Shown here: positions 50,872 to 60,581 of the stretch, in pieces
Numbering within the stretch: the first letter of the stretch is position 1
Layout of the letters: every line of letters starts with the position of its first letter
From: a bacterium
GTDB taxonomy: Bacteria; UBP15; UBA6099
Length of the DNA: 64,000 nucleotides
Assembly (NCBI GenBank): GCA_029564595.1
Contig: JAKQPS010000149.1
Coordinates: 1 to 64,000, forward strand
Reading direction: 5' to 3'
The notes under the pieces: model-generated
The model's database searches: none
What the model was told of the DNA's origin: nothing
What the model saw: only the letters and a program-made list of their open reading frames with translations
Made by a program: the position numbers and the translations under genes

Positions 50872-53529
50872 ATGGCATTCACATTCACAGATTTGCTTCA
50901 CCTGGCCATGCCCGCGAGGGGCGACAAGAACTGGGACGCGGACGTAAACCGCGCTCTTCGCACCATCGACAATGCGCTCGGAGACCTCGGCGCGAGGCCG
51001 CGCCATTTCGACAAGCGCGTGGTGAATCCCGGCGCGGTCTCGGCCACCGGCAGGGACGTTTCCGTCACCGGCGTGGAAGCCGTCGTGGGACAGGCGAAGA
51101 CGGCCCTGGACGGCGGCGCGGCGACCGTTCCGGCCAACACGACCCGGAAACCGCGAATGGACTCCCTGTCCATCGATCCCGCCGCGCCGAGCACGCTGGT
51201 TCTCACCCAGGGCGATCCCGCGGAAATACTCGACGTGTTCCGCGTGGAAAAGTTGTTCGACAAGAACAACACGAACCTCGGCGATTTAATTCCCGATGGG
51301 GGCGTCGCGCCGATTATCGGGCTGTTCGAGGACCCGGTCAACGACAGGCTGGTAGCCATGATCATGCGCATGAACAGGTTCGACCAGCCGCCCGATCCGC
51401 CGATCCTGTGCGAGTTCGATCCCGAAACCGGGCTATTCACCAATCTGAACGTCACGTTCCGGGTGTCATCGGCGTTCCAGCAGGACGTCGGCTCATTGAA
51501 CTTCGTGTTGCCTCTCGGCTGCATCGCGCCGGACGCGGCGGGCACGGACGTGAGCTACTTCTTTCTTTCCCTGCTCGGAATCGACGACAGCCCCATGGGC
51601 GTGAGCCTGTGCGAGTTCGATTCCACCGGGCTTCTCGTCAGGATGTACGGCCTCGCCAACGCGGACGGAAATTATTTCCCCGCGCTTCCTTTCAACATGC
51701 GGTACACGGGCCGTGGAGCGTCGGATGAAAGGTTGTTCGAGTCTCACCTGTGGCCGCTCTCCGTGAAAATGCCCATGGCGAAACCCTTCATGGCGGACCT
51801 CAAAATCCCGTCGCCCGCAGCCAACATAAAAATGCTCGGGCAGGACATCATTTTCGGTTCCGTGAGCGCGAAGGCCGTGGAGATGGAACTCGATTCCATC
51901 CAGTGCCTCGACGCGCGCGGCGACCGGCTTCTCATGCCCGGCGGCGGCCTTTCGGAGTCCGGCATTCTTGTCGGCGGCACGTTCGACTGGAACGGACAGA
52001 TTCATTCCCTCGTAAAGGGCGGTGACCGGAACAGCGCCCCATGGAACAGCGTCCAGGGCGAAATGGACAACAAGAATAATTTCAATCCGTTCCTGCTTTT
52101 CCCGGAGATTCTGAAAAACACATATCTCTGGGACATGAACACCGCGCCGGTCGCGCCATCTTTCTCTTCGCCGGTGACACCGGCAAACACCGTGCAGTTC
52201 GCCATGTCCGGCCCGGTCAACAACAGCCGCGTCTATTTCAACAACGTCCAGATCAACAGCGCCCGGCTCATCATCAACAGCGGCACCATGAGCGGCTACA
52301 AAAAGCCGCCTGTCGGCAAATCCATCGTGGTTCATATAAAGACCCGCGACGGACTGGACTGCTGGTGGGAAAACGCGGTCGAGGATTTCGGAAGCAACGA
52401 GGTCGGCGTCACGCTGGACAACGCGCACGTGTTCAGAGGCGCGCCGCCGTCGGATTATAACCAGCTTAACTGGAATACCGATGGACGGGTAATCCGCATC
52501 GGCGTCCGGACAAACAACGGAAACGACTACGAGGAGCGCGCGTGCAATCTCACAGGCGTCAACGACAACGACATCGGAAAACCCGTCCGGTGCGTGTATG
52601 ACGACGGCTCGCAACACTTCGAGTTCATTTCCTACATCTGCGCCGCAGGAGAAAAGAGAAAGATTTACGCGGGCACGGATAATCTCGGCGACGACTGGCT
52701 CGGGCCGATTTACCGCGAAGCGAACCGGGGCGACATCCATATCGGCTGGAACGTGCTCGATTCAAACAACGCGGAATCCTGGCCGAAGAGTTCCATACTG
52801 ACGCCCCTCGTCCGGCAGCAGGACACGGATTTTATCACACTCTCTCAGTGGAACCACAATCCGTCGCCCACAAGGGATGTCACGTACACCAAGGGCGGCG
52901 CGACGGGCACATGGCTCGATCCGAACGCCGGAACAAACGGCGAGACGTACCGGCTGGATGACACAACGCTCGTTTCGTCTTCCGGCCTTCCCCAGAAGTC
53001 CGGCGGAGGCACGGATTACGGCTCGCTCGATCCGAACTGCTTCTCCTGCGACCTTGGGCATGACGAACCCATGCTCACCGTCGATGTGCTCACCGATCCG
53101 TCCAATCTCACCGTGGAACTTATTCCATATATTCCGCCGCTCGTGGAAAAAACGCGGCTGGATATTCCTTCGATCATCGGCATTTCCGCGGGCGTCGCGC
53201 GGCACAACGGCGGGCATTACGCATTCGGCCTGACGTTCGCCGGGTTCCCCGCGGGCGTCGTCATGGAATTCTCCCCGTTCGCAGAACCGGTCGCGCCGGA
53301 TACTCCCGCGAATCAGATCAAGGTCGGCGAGGTGCTTGTTCCGCCGGACGAGGAGTCGCCGGACATCCTTCCCGAAAACGTCCGCGTCGAGCCGGATTAC
53401 TCGGATGCGACCGTGTCCCGCGCGGACCAGTTCGTGTCGTTTCTCATCGCGTCATACCTGAACAACGATTTCAGGAATATCACGAATATCGCCATGAACT
53501 TCCTGCCGATTCTCGCAAACATGAAATGA
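50872..53529 (+). CDS. large tail/baseplate-associated fibre-like protein
   Basis: 885 residues. The N-terminal 60 residues (FTFTDLLHLAMPARGDKNWD) look like an attachment segment. The body is beta-rich with many Gly/Asn turns and no catalytic motif I recognise. An AAGGAGG site precedes it. Place between baseplate J and tail protein I suggests a baseplate fibre or receptor-contact protein. Confidence 0.6.
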   Translation: MAFTFTDLLHLAMPARGDKNWDADVNRALRTIDNALGDLGARPRHFDKRVVNPGAVSATGRDVSVTGVEAVVGQAKTALDGGAATVPANTTRKPRMDSLSIDPAAPSTLVLTQGDPAEILDVFRVEKLFDKNNTNLGDLIPDGGVAPIIGLFEDPVNDRLVAMIMRMNRFDQPPDPPILCEFDPETGLFTNLNVTFRVSSAFQQDVGSLNFVLPLGCIAPDAAGTDVSYFFLSLLGIDDSPMGVSLCEFDSTGLLVRMYGLANADGNYFPALPFNMRYTGRGASDERLFESHLWPLSVKMPMAKPFMADLKIPSPAANIKMLGQDIIFGSVSAKAVEMELDSIQCLDARGDRLLMPGGGLSESGILVGGTFDWNGQIHSLVKGGDRNSAPWNSVQGEMDNKNNFNPFLLFPEILKNTYLWDMNTAPVAPSFSSPVTPANTVQFAMSGPVNNSRVYFNNVQINSARLIINSGTMSGYKKPPVGKSIVVHIKTRDGLDCWWENAVEDFGSNEVGVTLDNAHVFRGAPPSDYNQLNWNTDGRVIRIGVRTNNGNDYEERACNLTGVNDNDIGKPVRCVYDDGSQHFEFISYICAAGEKRKIYAGTDNLGDDWLGPIYREANRGDIHIGWNVLDSNNAESWPKSSILTPLVRQQDTDFITLSQWNHNPSPTRDVTYTKGGATGTWLDPNAGTNGETYRLDDTTLVSSSGLPQKSGGGTDYGSLDPNCFSCDLGHDEPMLTVDVLTDPSNLTVELIPYIPPLVEKTRLDIPSIIGISAGVARHNGGHYAFGLTFAGFPAGVVMEFSPFAEPVAPDTPANQIKVGEVLVPPDEESPDILPENVRVEPDYSDATVSRADQFVSFLIASYLNNDFRNITNIAMNFLPILANMK

Positions 53530-53539
53530 GGACACCGCG

Positions 53540-54595
53540 TTGAAGGCTGAACTCGACAGGGAAAACCATGTTGTTCTGTCCTGGACAAACCCGTCCGGGG
53601 CGGCGCGTTCCGTTCTCGTCCGAAAGACGCGGGATTATCCCCGCAACGTCCAGGACGGGATTGTTGTTATCGATGCCGCCCCGGCGGTGGAGTCCTGCGC
53701 GGACGCATCTCCGGCGAACGGGCATTTCAACTATTACCGCGTGTTCTTTCAGGATGCTGCCGGCGCGTGGATGGATGTTCCTGTGGAAGACGACCGCACG
53801 CGCATCCGGTGTGAGGCGTCATTCGATTACCACGGCAAACTGTACGGCAATCTCCCCGAACTCTACGAGCGGAACGACGAGAATGACGAACTGCGCCGGT
53901 TCCTCGGCATCATCGCTTGGGAACTGGAGAAGTTCCGGGCGGGTCAGTCCGGACTGAATGACATCTCGAACGTGAATGAAGTCCGCGACGACCTGCTCGA
54001 GCATCTCGCATGGAACGTAGGCTGGCTTCTGAACCGCGAGTTGCCGGTGCTGCGCCAGCGGGCCGAGATCAAACGCGCCGTCGCCATCTACCGAAAGAAA
54101 GGCACGCGCCGTGGGCTGATCGATCTCATTCAGGGGATCATGAACTGGGACATGGAGGTCATAAAGTTCAATCGCAACATCCTGATGACCGGTCACCCCG
54201 ACAGCACGACGCTCAGGGTGAGCGATCCGAACGTCACGATGAACATGGATACTGCGGCGGATACGGCGGACTACATTCTCGGGGGCGATAAATCCCCGGA
54301 CAGAATCCGTATCAAGATCAAGGCGACCTACGACTTCCACATGTTCGAGAAGGTCCGGAACAAGCTTTTCCGCATCCTTCGTTTCTGGGTGCCCGCGTGC
54401 ATGGCGGTCATTCTGGAGCTTGCCACCTACAACGAGGAATCCGGATGCATCGAGGACTGGCGACCGCCGCAGGCGGACCTTCTATCGAACAACTGGCTTC
54501 TCACGAACGCATACACGGGAAGTGAATGGCAAATACTCTCTGAAAGGACAACCAACAATCTCTTATGGCGAACAATGTCACTTACATCCCTTTGA
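53540..54595 (+). CDS. phage tail protein I-like with N-terminal Fn3-like domain
   Basis: 351 residues from TTG 53540. Residues 1-95 look like a fibronectin III fold (LDRENHVVLSWTNPSGAARS). After that, LPELYERNDENDELRRFLGI, DLLEHLAWNVGWLLNREL and RAVAIYRKKGTRRGLIDLIQ form the gpI/tail protein family core, which links baseplate to fibres. Confidence 0.8.
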   Translation: MKAELDRENHVVLSWTNPSGAARSVLVRKTRDYPRNVQDGIVVIDAAPAVESCADASPANGHFNYYRVFFQDAAGAWMDVPVEDDRTRIRCEASFDYHGKLYGNLPELYERNDENDELRRFLGIIAWELEKFRAGQSGLNDISNVNEVRDDLLEHLAWNVGWLLNRELPVLRQRAEIKRAVAIYRKKGTRRGLIDLIQGIMNWDMEVIKFNRNILMTGHPDSTTLRVSDPNVTMNMDTAADTADYILGGDKSPDRIRIKIKATYDFHMFEKVRNKLFRILRFWVPACMAVILELATYNEESGCIEDWRPPQADLLSNNWLLTNAYTGSEWQILSERTTNNLLWRTMSLTSL

Positions 54596-55089
54596 AAACG
54601 GCATTCACGATTGAAGGCCGATTCATCGACATCGCGCATTACCTCGATGGCCGCTCGGAAGTCATCCGTGAGGGACACAACATCGTCACGGATACGGGAC
54701 TCGGCCTCGTCGTAGGCGCTCTCGGCAATCTGACGAACGGAATCACTCACTGGGAGGTAGGAAGCGGCGATCCGGCATGGGATACCAACCCGGTTGAGGC
54801 GCAGCCCGATGTCGCCGATCTCATTGATCCTGTTTTCATAAAGCCGGTCACGGTCTCCTACTGGGACGCTGCGAACAATCGCTTCTCGCCGACGCCGACC
54901 GACACGATTGACGTGCGGGTCGTATTCATGGCCGAGGAGGCGAACGCGCCGCTGCGGGAGTTCGGGCTTGTCGGTCCCGATCCGGAGAACGTCCTCTTCA
55001 ATTACGTGATCCACGAGCGCATTTCAAAGTCCGAGAACTTCAATCTCGAGCGCATCATGCGGATCACCGTGCGGCGCACACAGCAATGA
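54565..55089 (+). CDS. tail fibre-associated protein
   Basis: 174 residues, overlapping the previous gene by 31 bases. IVTDTGLGLVVGALGNL, ITHWEVGSGDPAWD and ANAPLREFGLVGPD are like the small DUF-type fibre domains following tail protein I in myoviruses. Probably attaches or folds fibres. No enzyme motif. Confidence 0.6.
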   Translation: MANNVTYIPLKTAFTIEGRFIDIAHYLDGRSEVIREGHNIVTDTGLGLVVGALGNLTNGITHWEVGSGDPAWDTNPVEAQPDVADLIDPVFIKPVTVSYWDAANNRFSPTPTDTIDVRVVFMAEEANAPLREFGLVGPDPENVLFNYVIHERISKSENFNLERIMRITVRRTQQ

Positions 55090-55103
55090 AAGGAGTGAAC
55101 GCT

Positions 55104-55631
55104 TTGAATAAAAGAAAAATCCGTCATCTCATCGTCCACCATTCCGTGAGTTCGTGGGGCGACGGCTCCGTAATCACGGAATGGCATATGGCTCCGAAAC
55201 CGAAAGGTAACGGCTGGAAGGCCCCGGGCTATCACGCCGTTGTTTGCAACGGCTACCCCAACTACAGCGCATGGAACAAACGAAAACCCATTCCCGCCGC
55301 GGACGGGCGCGTCGACCGGATATGGCAGGAGGACAAATCATCGAACGGCTGCAAATACGCGAACGCGGACGCGCTCCATGTCTGTCTCATCGGCGATTTC
55401 GACAAGGATACGCCGACAGAGCACCAGATGGAAAAGCTCACCGACCTTCTGGCGTTCTGGTGCAGAAAGTACGGTCTCGATCCGCGCACGGCCATCTTCG
55501 GCCACGGCGAGATGCAACGGCGCATCGGCAAGGAAGGCTACAGCAAAACCTGCCCAGGCAAAAACGTGAGCATGAATGCCGTGCGCTCCGCCGTCGCAGA
55601 GGAACTCGCGCCGCAGGAGGTGAAGAAATGA
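55104..55631 (+). CDS. N-acetylmuramoyl-L-alanine amidase, endolysin
   Basis: 175 residues. An amidase_2/PGRP fold with zinc ligands: first His in LIVHHS, second in GYHAVV, Cys in TCPGK. It cleaves the MurNAc-L-Ala bond for lysis. AAAGGAG at 55089-55095 favours TTG 55104; ATG 55086 overlaps the previous stop and would place the ribosome site inside the gene. No signal peptide, so a holin is needed. Confidence 0.88.
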   Translation: MNKRKIRHLIVHHSVSSWGDGSVITEWHMAPKPKGNGWKAPGYHAVVCNGYPNYSAWNKRKPIPAADGRVDRIWQEDKSSNGCKYANADALHVCLIGDFDKDTPTEHQMEKLTDLLAFWCRKYGLDPRTAIFGHGEMQRRIGKEGYSKTCPGKNVSMNAVRSAVAEELAPQEVKK

Positions 55632-58600
55632 CCGTATCCCGCGATCAGTTTGACGAAACGAAAAACTGGACGGAGCCGCAATGGCAGGAAGGCGTCCCCG
55701 TTATGGATGCCGATCTGAACCTCGCCATGAAGATCGGCAAAACAGGTCTGCGCCGGGCGGTGTGTGATTTTCTGGGGAACGGTTCGGCGAACGATGGCTT
55801 CAAACTCTCCGGTCTGACGACCAACCCGACAATCCACGCCGGAGACATCTGGGTGGCGGGCCTCAAAATCGAACTGCCCGAAGACATGCAGGCGTCCGCG
55901 CAGCCAAACGCGCCGGTTACGTTTCCATCCGGCAACGGAATCTGGTACCTCGACATCGTCGAGCGGTTGCTCACAAACGCTGACGACCCGGCGATCCGGG
56001 ACTACCGGCTCCCCGCGAACGTGGAAACGCCGATCAAGGTGTGGAAAACGGACTGGACTCTCCGGAAAGTCCTCGGCGCGTCGCTTCCGACACCAGAACC
56101 CGATCATTACCATCTCGGCATCGCGCTCGAGGCGGGCGACGTCCTCACGGACATCCGCAACACGGGGATGATTCTCGCCGGAGCGGACACGGGATACCAG
56201 AACCGCACGGGCGGCAGGCCCGGAAGCGGTCACCGCCACCGCGACGAGGACGTGGATGTCTCGAACCCGAACTATACCGGAGACACCCTCGAGGAAGTTC
56301 TGAATGAAATCGACTCCCGAATCGAGACCGTTGAAGGGGATGTCGGCGTGGTCGCGCACCATGCGGCGACGCACGGCGCAGGCGGTTCGGACCCGGTGAA
56401 CATTGCAAACCTGCCCGGGCAATGCACACAACCGCAGGTTTCCCCGGCGCATTCCGGGCTGCACACCGCGCCGTTCAACGGCGGACTGCCTATTTCGCCG
56501 GACGTAAATGGCAACGCCTCTCTCGGCGCGCATCTCACGGACGCATCCATTCACCGCAGAAACCACAACGACCTTCTTTCCATGCAGGGCGGCACGGCAA
56601 CGGAGCGGTATCATCTCGCCCTCGATCTCTACAACGCCGCAACCGGCGCGGCGGGCGCGAATGCCGCCAACCCGTTCGCCACAGTCGGCGACCTCTCCGG
56701 TGTTGCGGCCAAGTTCGCGGGACCCGTACAGACCGTCCAAGAATTGCGCAACGTCGCCCCCGCCGACCGCTCGGACAAACAGGTCCGGCTCGTCGAGGAC
56801 AAAGGTTCTCTGTACCGCTTTGACGAGACCGGCACGGGAACGGACGACGGCGACGGCATCATCGCCCCGTCTTCCGGCTCCGGGCGCTGGTTCAAGATGT
56901 CCTCTGCGGTTCCCGACCTCTCGACAGTGCTCGCAAAAGGAAACAGCGCGGGCAACAAGCGCATTACCGGGCTTCTTAATCCGCAGGCTGGCGCCGACGC
57001 GGCGACCATGGACTGGGTGCTCGGCAAAATCGGCGCTGGCGGCGGCACGGCTCAGGCCGCATGGATCGTCATGGACCCGACCGGCGCGCCGGGCACCTAT
57101 TCGGATTTGCAGCAGGCAATCAATGCGCTCGGCAGCAGCGGCGGCATCGTCTGGGTCAAGCCGGGTACATACACACTTAGTTCACACGTCACAATGAAGC
57201 ACAACACCATCCTCTACGGGCTCGGCTCGATGGAGGAAGGCATCCCGGATGTCATGCCGACGTTCGTTCCCGCTGCCGGATTCACCGACTACTGCATGGT
57301 CCAGGCGTCGCCGGGAAACAAGTTCCTGAACCTCTGGATCAAAGTGCCGATAAACGGCATCGGCATCAGCCCGTACCGCTACTACGGCTCCCGGCTCGAC
57401 GTGGACGGCTGTTTCATCGAAAGTGCCACGACGGACTTCGGAACCAACCTCACAGCCCGCACCATCGGCATCGGCGGCGACTGGGGGCTCTGGGGACAGG
57501 AGATCATGAACGGCAAAATCCGCAACTGCGTGTTCCGGCGGCTGCGGCACGGCATCTACTGCGAACTGAATAACAACACGGTCATCGAATACAACCGGTT
57601 CCAGGGCGCGGGCAGTTTCAGGTATGAACTCGATTCGATTATCTATTCGTCGATCAATCAGGGCTGGGACCAGTTCCGCGCAACCACCGCCGCGGTCAAC
57701 GCCGGGCTGATCGCCGAAGGATTTTCAGTTGGATTCAACAACGGCACAAACACCGAGTACAAAAAAATCGAGAGCATGGTGTACGACAGCACATACGGAT
57801 TCTGGCTCTGCACCGTGAACGGCACGTTCCAGTACGGTTACTCCGGCGCGGCGGGCCAGAGCTTCTACTGTCAGCCGTCGTCCTCTGGCATAACCGCGGG
57901 GGACAACACCTACGAGACGTTCATCTGCTTCAATTACTTCGACGGCGGCGGGAACAACTATCTCGACATCAATGCCGTGAGAGACCAGGGCACGGATATC
58001 GGGTTGCTGAACGCCTACATCATCGGCAATACGTCCAGCACGTGGGCCGTCAGCACCGAAAAGCCGACCATCAAGCTCCAGACCAGCCCGTACTCGTTCT
58101 CCGGTGGCGACATCCTGTTTATCAACAACACTTTTCCGGGCCGGATATTCATCGACGGGGACGACGACGTGATGTTCATCGCGGCGGGCAACAACATCGG
58201 CTCCATCGACGCTACCGCATATGTGGGCCGAGTGATTTTCTGTAACAACCTGTGCCATGGGGACGCGAAACTCATGAATGCCGCGACGGTCAACGGCAAC
58301 TACGTTCTGGGCGCTCTTCAGGTCATCAGCGGCACCACGGAAAAGACGCTGGCAGTCGGCAATTATGTCGAAAACGGCATGACGCTCGCCGGTGATTACA
58401 GCGTCGCGGCCAATAACGTCATCGAAAATGGCGGGTTGAGCGTGGGCGGCAAGGGATCACGTGCATCGGGGAATTCCGTGCGGGGCACTCTGACGCTCGG
58501 CTTCTGGGGTTCCGCTACCGGCAATGTCATCCGCACGACACAACAGGTGGCCATCAGCGCCATCGTGCCTCGGGCGCAGATCGCGGGAAACGCCTGCATC

Positions 58601-59152
58601 GATGAGTTCAACATCCACTCCGACACCGGCAGCCAGAGATTCTACGCGACCGGCACATCCTGCACGTTCTATACGGCTGGCGACGTGGATAACTTTCAGC
58701 CCGGTTACTGCGTCACGTTCCAGAGCAGCAAAGACATCGAGACGAGGATGATCACCGGCGTGTCCGGCAACACCATCTCGTGGGCCGATGCGCTGAATTC
58801 CTCTTACGGCGGGTCATCCAACCAGGCATGGGCGTACACGAATCTGGCGCACATCGACGGTGTGTCCTCTCTCTCGGTTGTCACCGGCAACTTCGTGTGC
58901 GGCGACATCAACGTCACGGGCGGCGTGAACCTGTCCTGCACATTCGTGGGCTCGTCATGCGTTGTGAACGGCAACCGCGTCCTCGGCATGATGGTCACCA
59001 CGGCCGCCGCGAAAAAGAACGCGGTTATTGGAAACATCTTCACGAACTCAAAGGCCGTGCAGCCCGGCTGGCCCAAGGTTTATCCCTTTGTCGGCAATCC
59101 CGACAACACAAATGAAATCGCGCACAACATCATCAACGGCTCCGTGATCTGA
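55628..59152 (+). CDS. tailspike/tail fibre with pectate-lyase-like beta-helix
   Basis: 1174 residues from ATG 55628, overlapping the amidase stop (ATGA). The N-terminal 300 residues (FDETKNWTEPQWQEGVPVMDADL) are a DUF6519-like virion attachment domain. From about 605 on, YSDLQQAINALGSSGGIVWVKPGTYTL starts a right-handed parallel beta-helix with many N/G turns to the end, as in polysaccharide-degrading spikes. Likely host-surface recognition; catalytic residues not identified. Confidence 0.8.
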   Translation: MTVSRDQFDETKNWTEPQWQEGVPVMDADLNLAMKIGKTGLRRAVCDFLGNGSANDGFKLSGLTTNPTIHAGDIWVAGLKIELPEDMQASAQPNAPVTFPSGNGIWYLDIVERLLTNADDPAIRDYRLPANVETPIKVWKTDWTLRKVLGASLPTPEPDHYHLGIALEAGDVLTDIRNTGMILAGADTGYQNRTGGRPGSGHRHRDEDVDVSNPNYTGDTLEEVLNEIDSRIETVEGDVGVVAHHAATHGAGGSDPVNIANLPGQCTQPQVSPAHSGLHTAPFNGGLPISPDVNGNASLGAHLTDASIHRRNHNDLLSMQGGTATERYHLALDLYNAATGAAGANAANPFATVGDLSGVAAKFAGPVQTVQELRNVAPADRSDKQVRLVEDKGSLYRFDETGTGTDDGDGIIAPSSGSGRWFKMSSAVPDLSTVLAKGNSAGNKRITGLLNPQAGADAATMDWVLGKIGAGGGTAQAAWIVMDPTGAPGTYSDLQQAINALGSSGGIVWVKPGTYTLSSHVTMKHNTILYGLGSMEEGIPDVMPTFVPAAGFTDYCMVQASPGNKFLNLWIKVPINGIGISPYRYYGSRLDVDGCFIESATTDFGTNLTARTIGIGGDWGLWGQEIMNGKIRNCVFRRLRHGIYCELNNNTVIEYNRFQGAGSFRYELDSIIYSSINQGWDQFRATTAAVNAGLIAEGFSVGFNNGTNTEYKKIESMVYDSTYGFWLCTVNGTFQYGYSGAAGQSFYCQPSSSGITAGDNTYETFICFNYFDGGGNNYLDINAVRDQGTDIGLLNAYIIGNTSSTWAVSTEKPTIKLQTSPYSFSGGDILFINNTFPGRIFIDGDDDVMFIAAGNNIGSIDATAYVGRVIFCNNLCHGDAKLMNAATVNGNYVLGALQVISGTTEKTLAVGNYVENGMTLAGDYSVAANNVIENGGLSVGGKGSRASGNSVRGTLTLGFWGSATGNVIRTTQQVAISAIVPRAQIAGNACIDEFNIHSDTGSQRFYATGTSCTFYTAGDVDNFQPGYCVTFQSSKDIETRMITGVSGNTISWADALNSSYGGSSNQAWAYTNLAHIDGVSSLSVVTGNFVCGDINVTGGVNLSCTFVGSSCVVNGNRVLGMMVTTAAAKKNAVIGNIFTNSKAVQPGWPKVYPFVGNPDNTNEIAHNIINGSVI

Positions 59153-59171
59153 GCCGGAAGGAGGTTTGAAT

Positions 59172-59651
59172 ATGCAGACAGTTGAAGGTTCGTTTTTTGC
59201 CGTCTTCAACGCGGATACCGGTGACTACGATGTCGGCATTCCGAAAATAGCGGTGACCGATCCCGAGGACGGACAGGAGAAAGTATTCGGCGACACGGGA
59301 GGGCTGTTCTGTCCGTTCCGCGAGTCCGGGTTCCAGTTCCCGCTTCTCGCGCCGGACGCGCAGAGAAAGGTGGCGAAGCCGCCAGCCATGCGCAGTCGTA
59401 TGGTCTCCGGCAAGAAACCGATCTACGCGCACGCGATGATCCTCGACCGAGGCGGTCCCGTGTGGAACGACACCATCGTGTGCCGCGACCTGATCGTCAC
59501 GGAGCTTACCGCAGAGGAGTGTCTCGGCTTCCTTCACAAAGTTCCCACGCGGCTCCTGCAAAGCTACCGCATCGTGGAATCGGTCATTGTCCTGGCGCCG
59601 CCCGCCGCGTGGGGCGAAGACTACACGGTTTGCGAGATCGGAGGTGAATAA
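59172..59651 (+). CDS. hypothetical protein after the tailspike
   Basis: 159 residues from ATG 59172, with AAGGAGG 7 bases upstream; TTG 59166 is an alternative. Beta-rich with no recognised family. Position after the tailspike suggests a fibre chaperone or cap. Confidence 0.5.
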   Translation: MQTVEGSFFAVFNADTGDYDVGIPKIAVTDPEDGQEKVFGDTGGLFCPFRESGFQFPLLAPDAQRKVAKPPAMRSRMVSGKKPIYAHAMILDRGGPVWNDTIVCRDLIVTELTAEECLGFLHKVPTRLLQSYRIVESVIVLAPPAAWGEDYTVCEIGGE

Positions 59652-59654
59652 CCA

Positions 59655-60047
59655 GTGGAAAATAATTTGATCGTGCAGTTGGGAAGCGTGCTGTTGACGC
59701 TCGTCATCTCACTCTTCGGCATCTTCCGCGGGCTGGTGCCGAAAATTCTGGAATCGTTCGAGAAACGCCTCGCGGATAAGGATTCTGTTCTCGCGCAGCA
59801 GAATACCGCGCTCGACGAGGTGTGCAAGGAGCGGAAGTCGCTTACAGACAATTTTCTCAAGTCATTGAACGACGTGGTCGTTCAGAATTCAACTTCAATG
59901 ACGGCTCTTACGCAGACGCTTTCCGAGTTTCGCAAGCAGATGCACGACGACCATGCTGTGCAACATGAAAACCACCGCGACATTTTGTCTCTCTTGCAGG
60001 AGAAGAAACCGAAGTCCCGCGCCGCCGCAGGCTCGCGGAAATCATAA
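59655..60047 (+). CDS. membrane-anchored coiled-coil protein, possible holin or spanin
   Basis: 130 residues from GTG 59655. One N-terminal transmembrane helix (VQLGSVLLTLVISLFGIF) is followed by a long coiled coil and basic tail. Location after amidase and spike fits the lysis module. Could be an i-spanin-like or holin-like protein; nothing decides between them. Confidence 0.55.
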   Translation: MENNLIVQLGSVLLTLVISLFGIFRGLVPKILESFEKRLADKDSVLAQQNTALDEVCKERKSLTDNFLKSLNDVVVQNSTSMTALTQTLSEFRKQMHDDHAVQHENHRDILSLLQEKKPKSRAAAGSRKS

Positions 60048-60083
60048 ATCCGGGCATCGCCCGAAAGAAAGAGGAGGCATTTT

Positions 60084-60509
60084 ATGAACTTATCGTTCGA
60101 GCAGTTGTTCCAAATCGTCACAGCGCTCGTGCCGCTGATTGTGGCTGTGATCGGAATTCTGATGAAGCTCAGTCACGAAGATCGTGAGGAATTAAGTCAC
60201 GCCGCCGACTCCGCGCTCAAACGTCTCACCGCCGGCGAGATAGATTCCACGCACGCGAAGGAACTCATTCTCGCCACAGGTCTCATTTCGGAGAAAAAGG
60301 TGGACAAGGTCGTCGCGGCTGTGGACGCGGTAAACAGCAAAGTCACCATTCGTAAGAAAAAAGGCGAACCCCTCGAAATCTTCACGGACAAACTTATTCC
60401 CGGCGTCGGCGTGACTGTGGACACAACCGGCGAGGTGAAGATCGAGCCGACCACTCTTACGGCCAAAGTCGGCCACAAGATCGGGAAGTGGCTCAAGAAA
60501 CAATTCTGA
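60084..60509 (+). CDS. single-TM protein, holin candidate
   Basis: 141 residues after an AGAGGAGG site. The N-terminal helix IVTALVPLIVAVIGILMKL is followed by a soluble alpha/beta part and a basic C terminus (GKWLKKQF). Last late gene before the terminator. A holin or membrane-lysis accessory is likely from place and topology. Confidence 0.55.
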   Translation: MNLSFEQLFQIVTALVPLIVAVIGILMKLSHEDREELSHAADSALKRLTAGEIDSTHAKELILATGLISEKKVDKVVAAVDAVNSKVTIRKKKGEPLEIFTDKLIPGVGVTVDTTGEVKIEPTTLTAKVGHKIGKWLKKQF

Positions 60510-60537
60510 TTTGACTGAAGTCTCGACGGAAATCATT

Positions 60538-60576
60538 CGGGGGTCGGCGTAGGTTTGCCGGTCCCCGTTTATTTTG
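60538..60576 (+). terminator. intrinsic terminator of the late operon
   Basis: CGGGG (60538-60542) pairs with CCCCG (60563-60567) and the inner TCGGC pairs with GCCGG with one bulge. T3AT4 follows. It separates the rightward late operon from the converging minus-strand gene. Confidence 0.8.
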
Positions 60577-60581
60577 CATTC

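Noticed and set aside
50872-59152. Diversity-generating retroelement acting on fibre genes
   Set aside because: No reverse transcriptase and no template/variable repeat pair were seen.
55244-59152. Longer 1302-codon version of the tailspike gene
   Set aside because: Its first 128 codons overlap the amidase in another frame; ATG 55628 with an ATGA overlap is the credible start.
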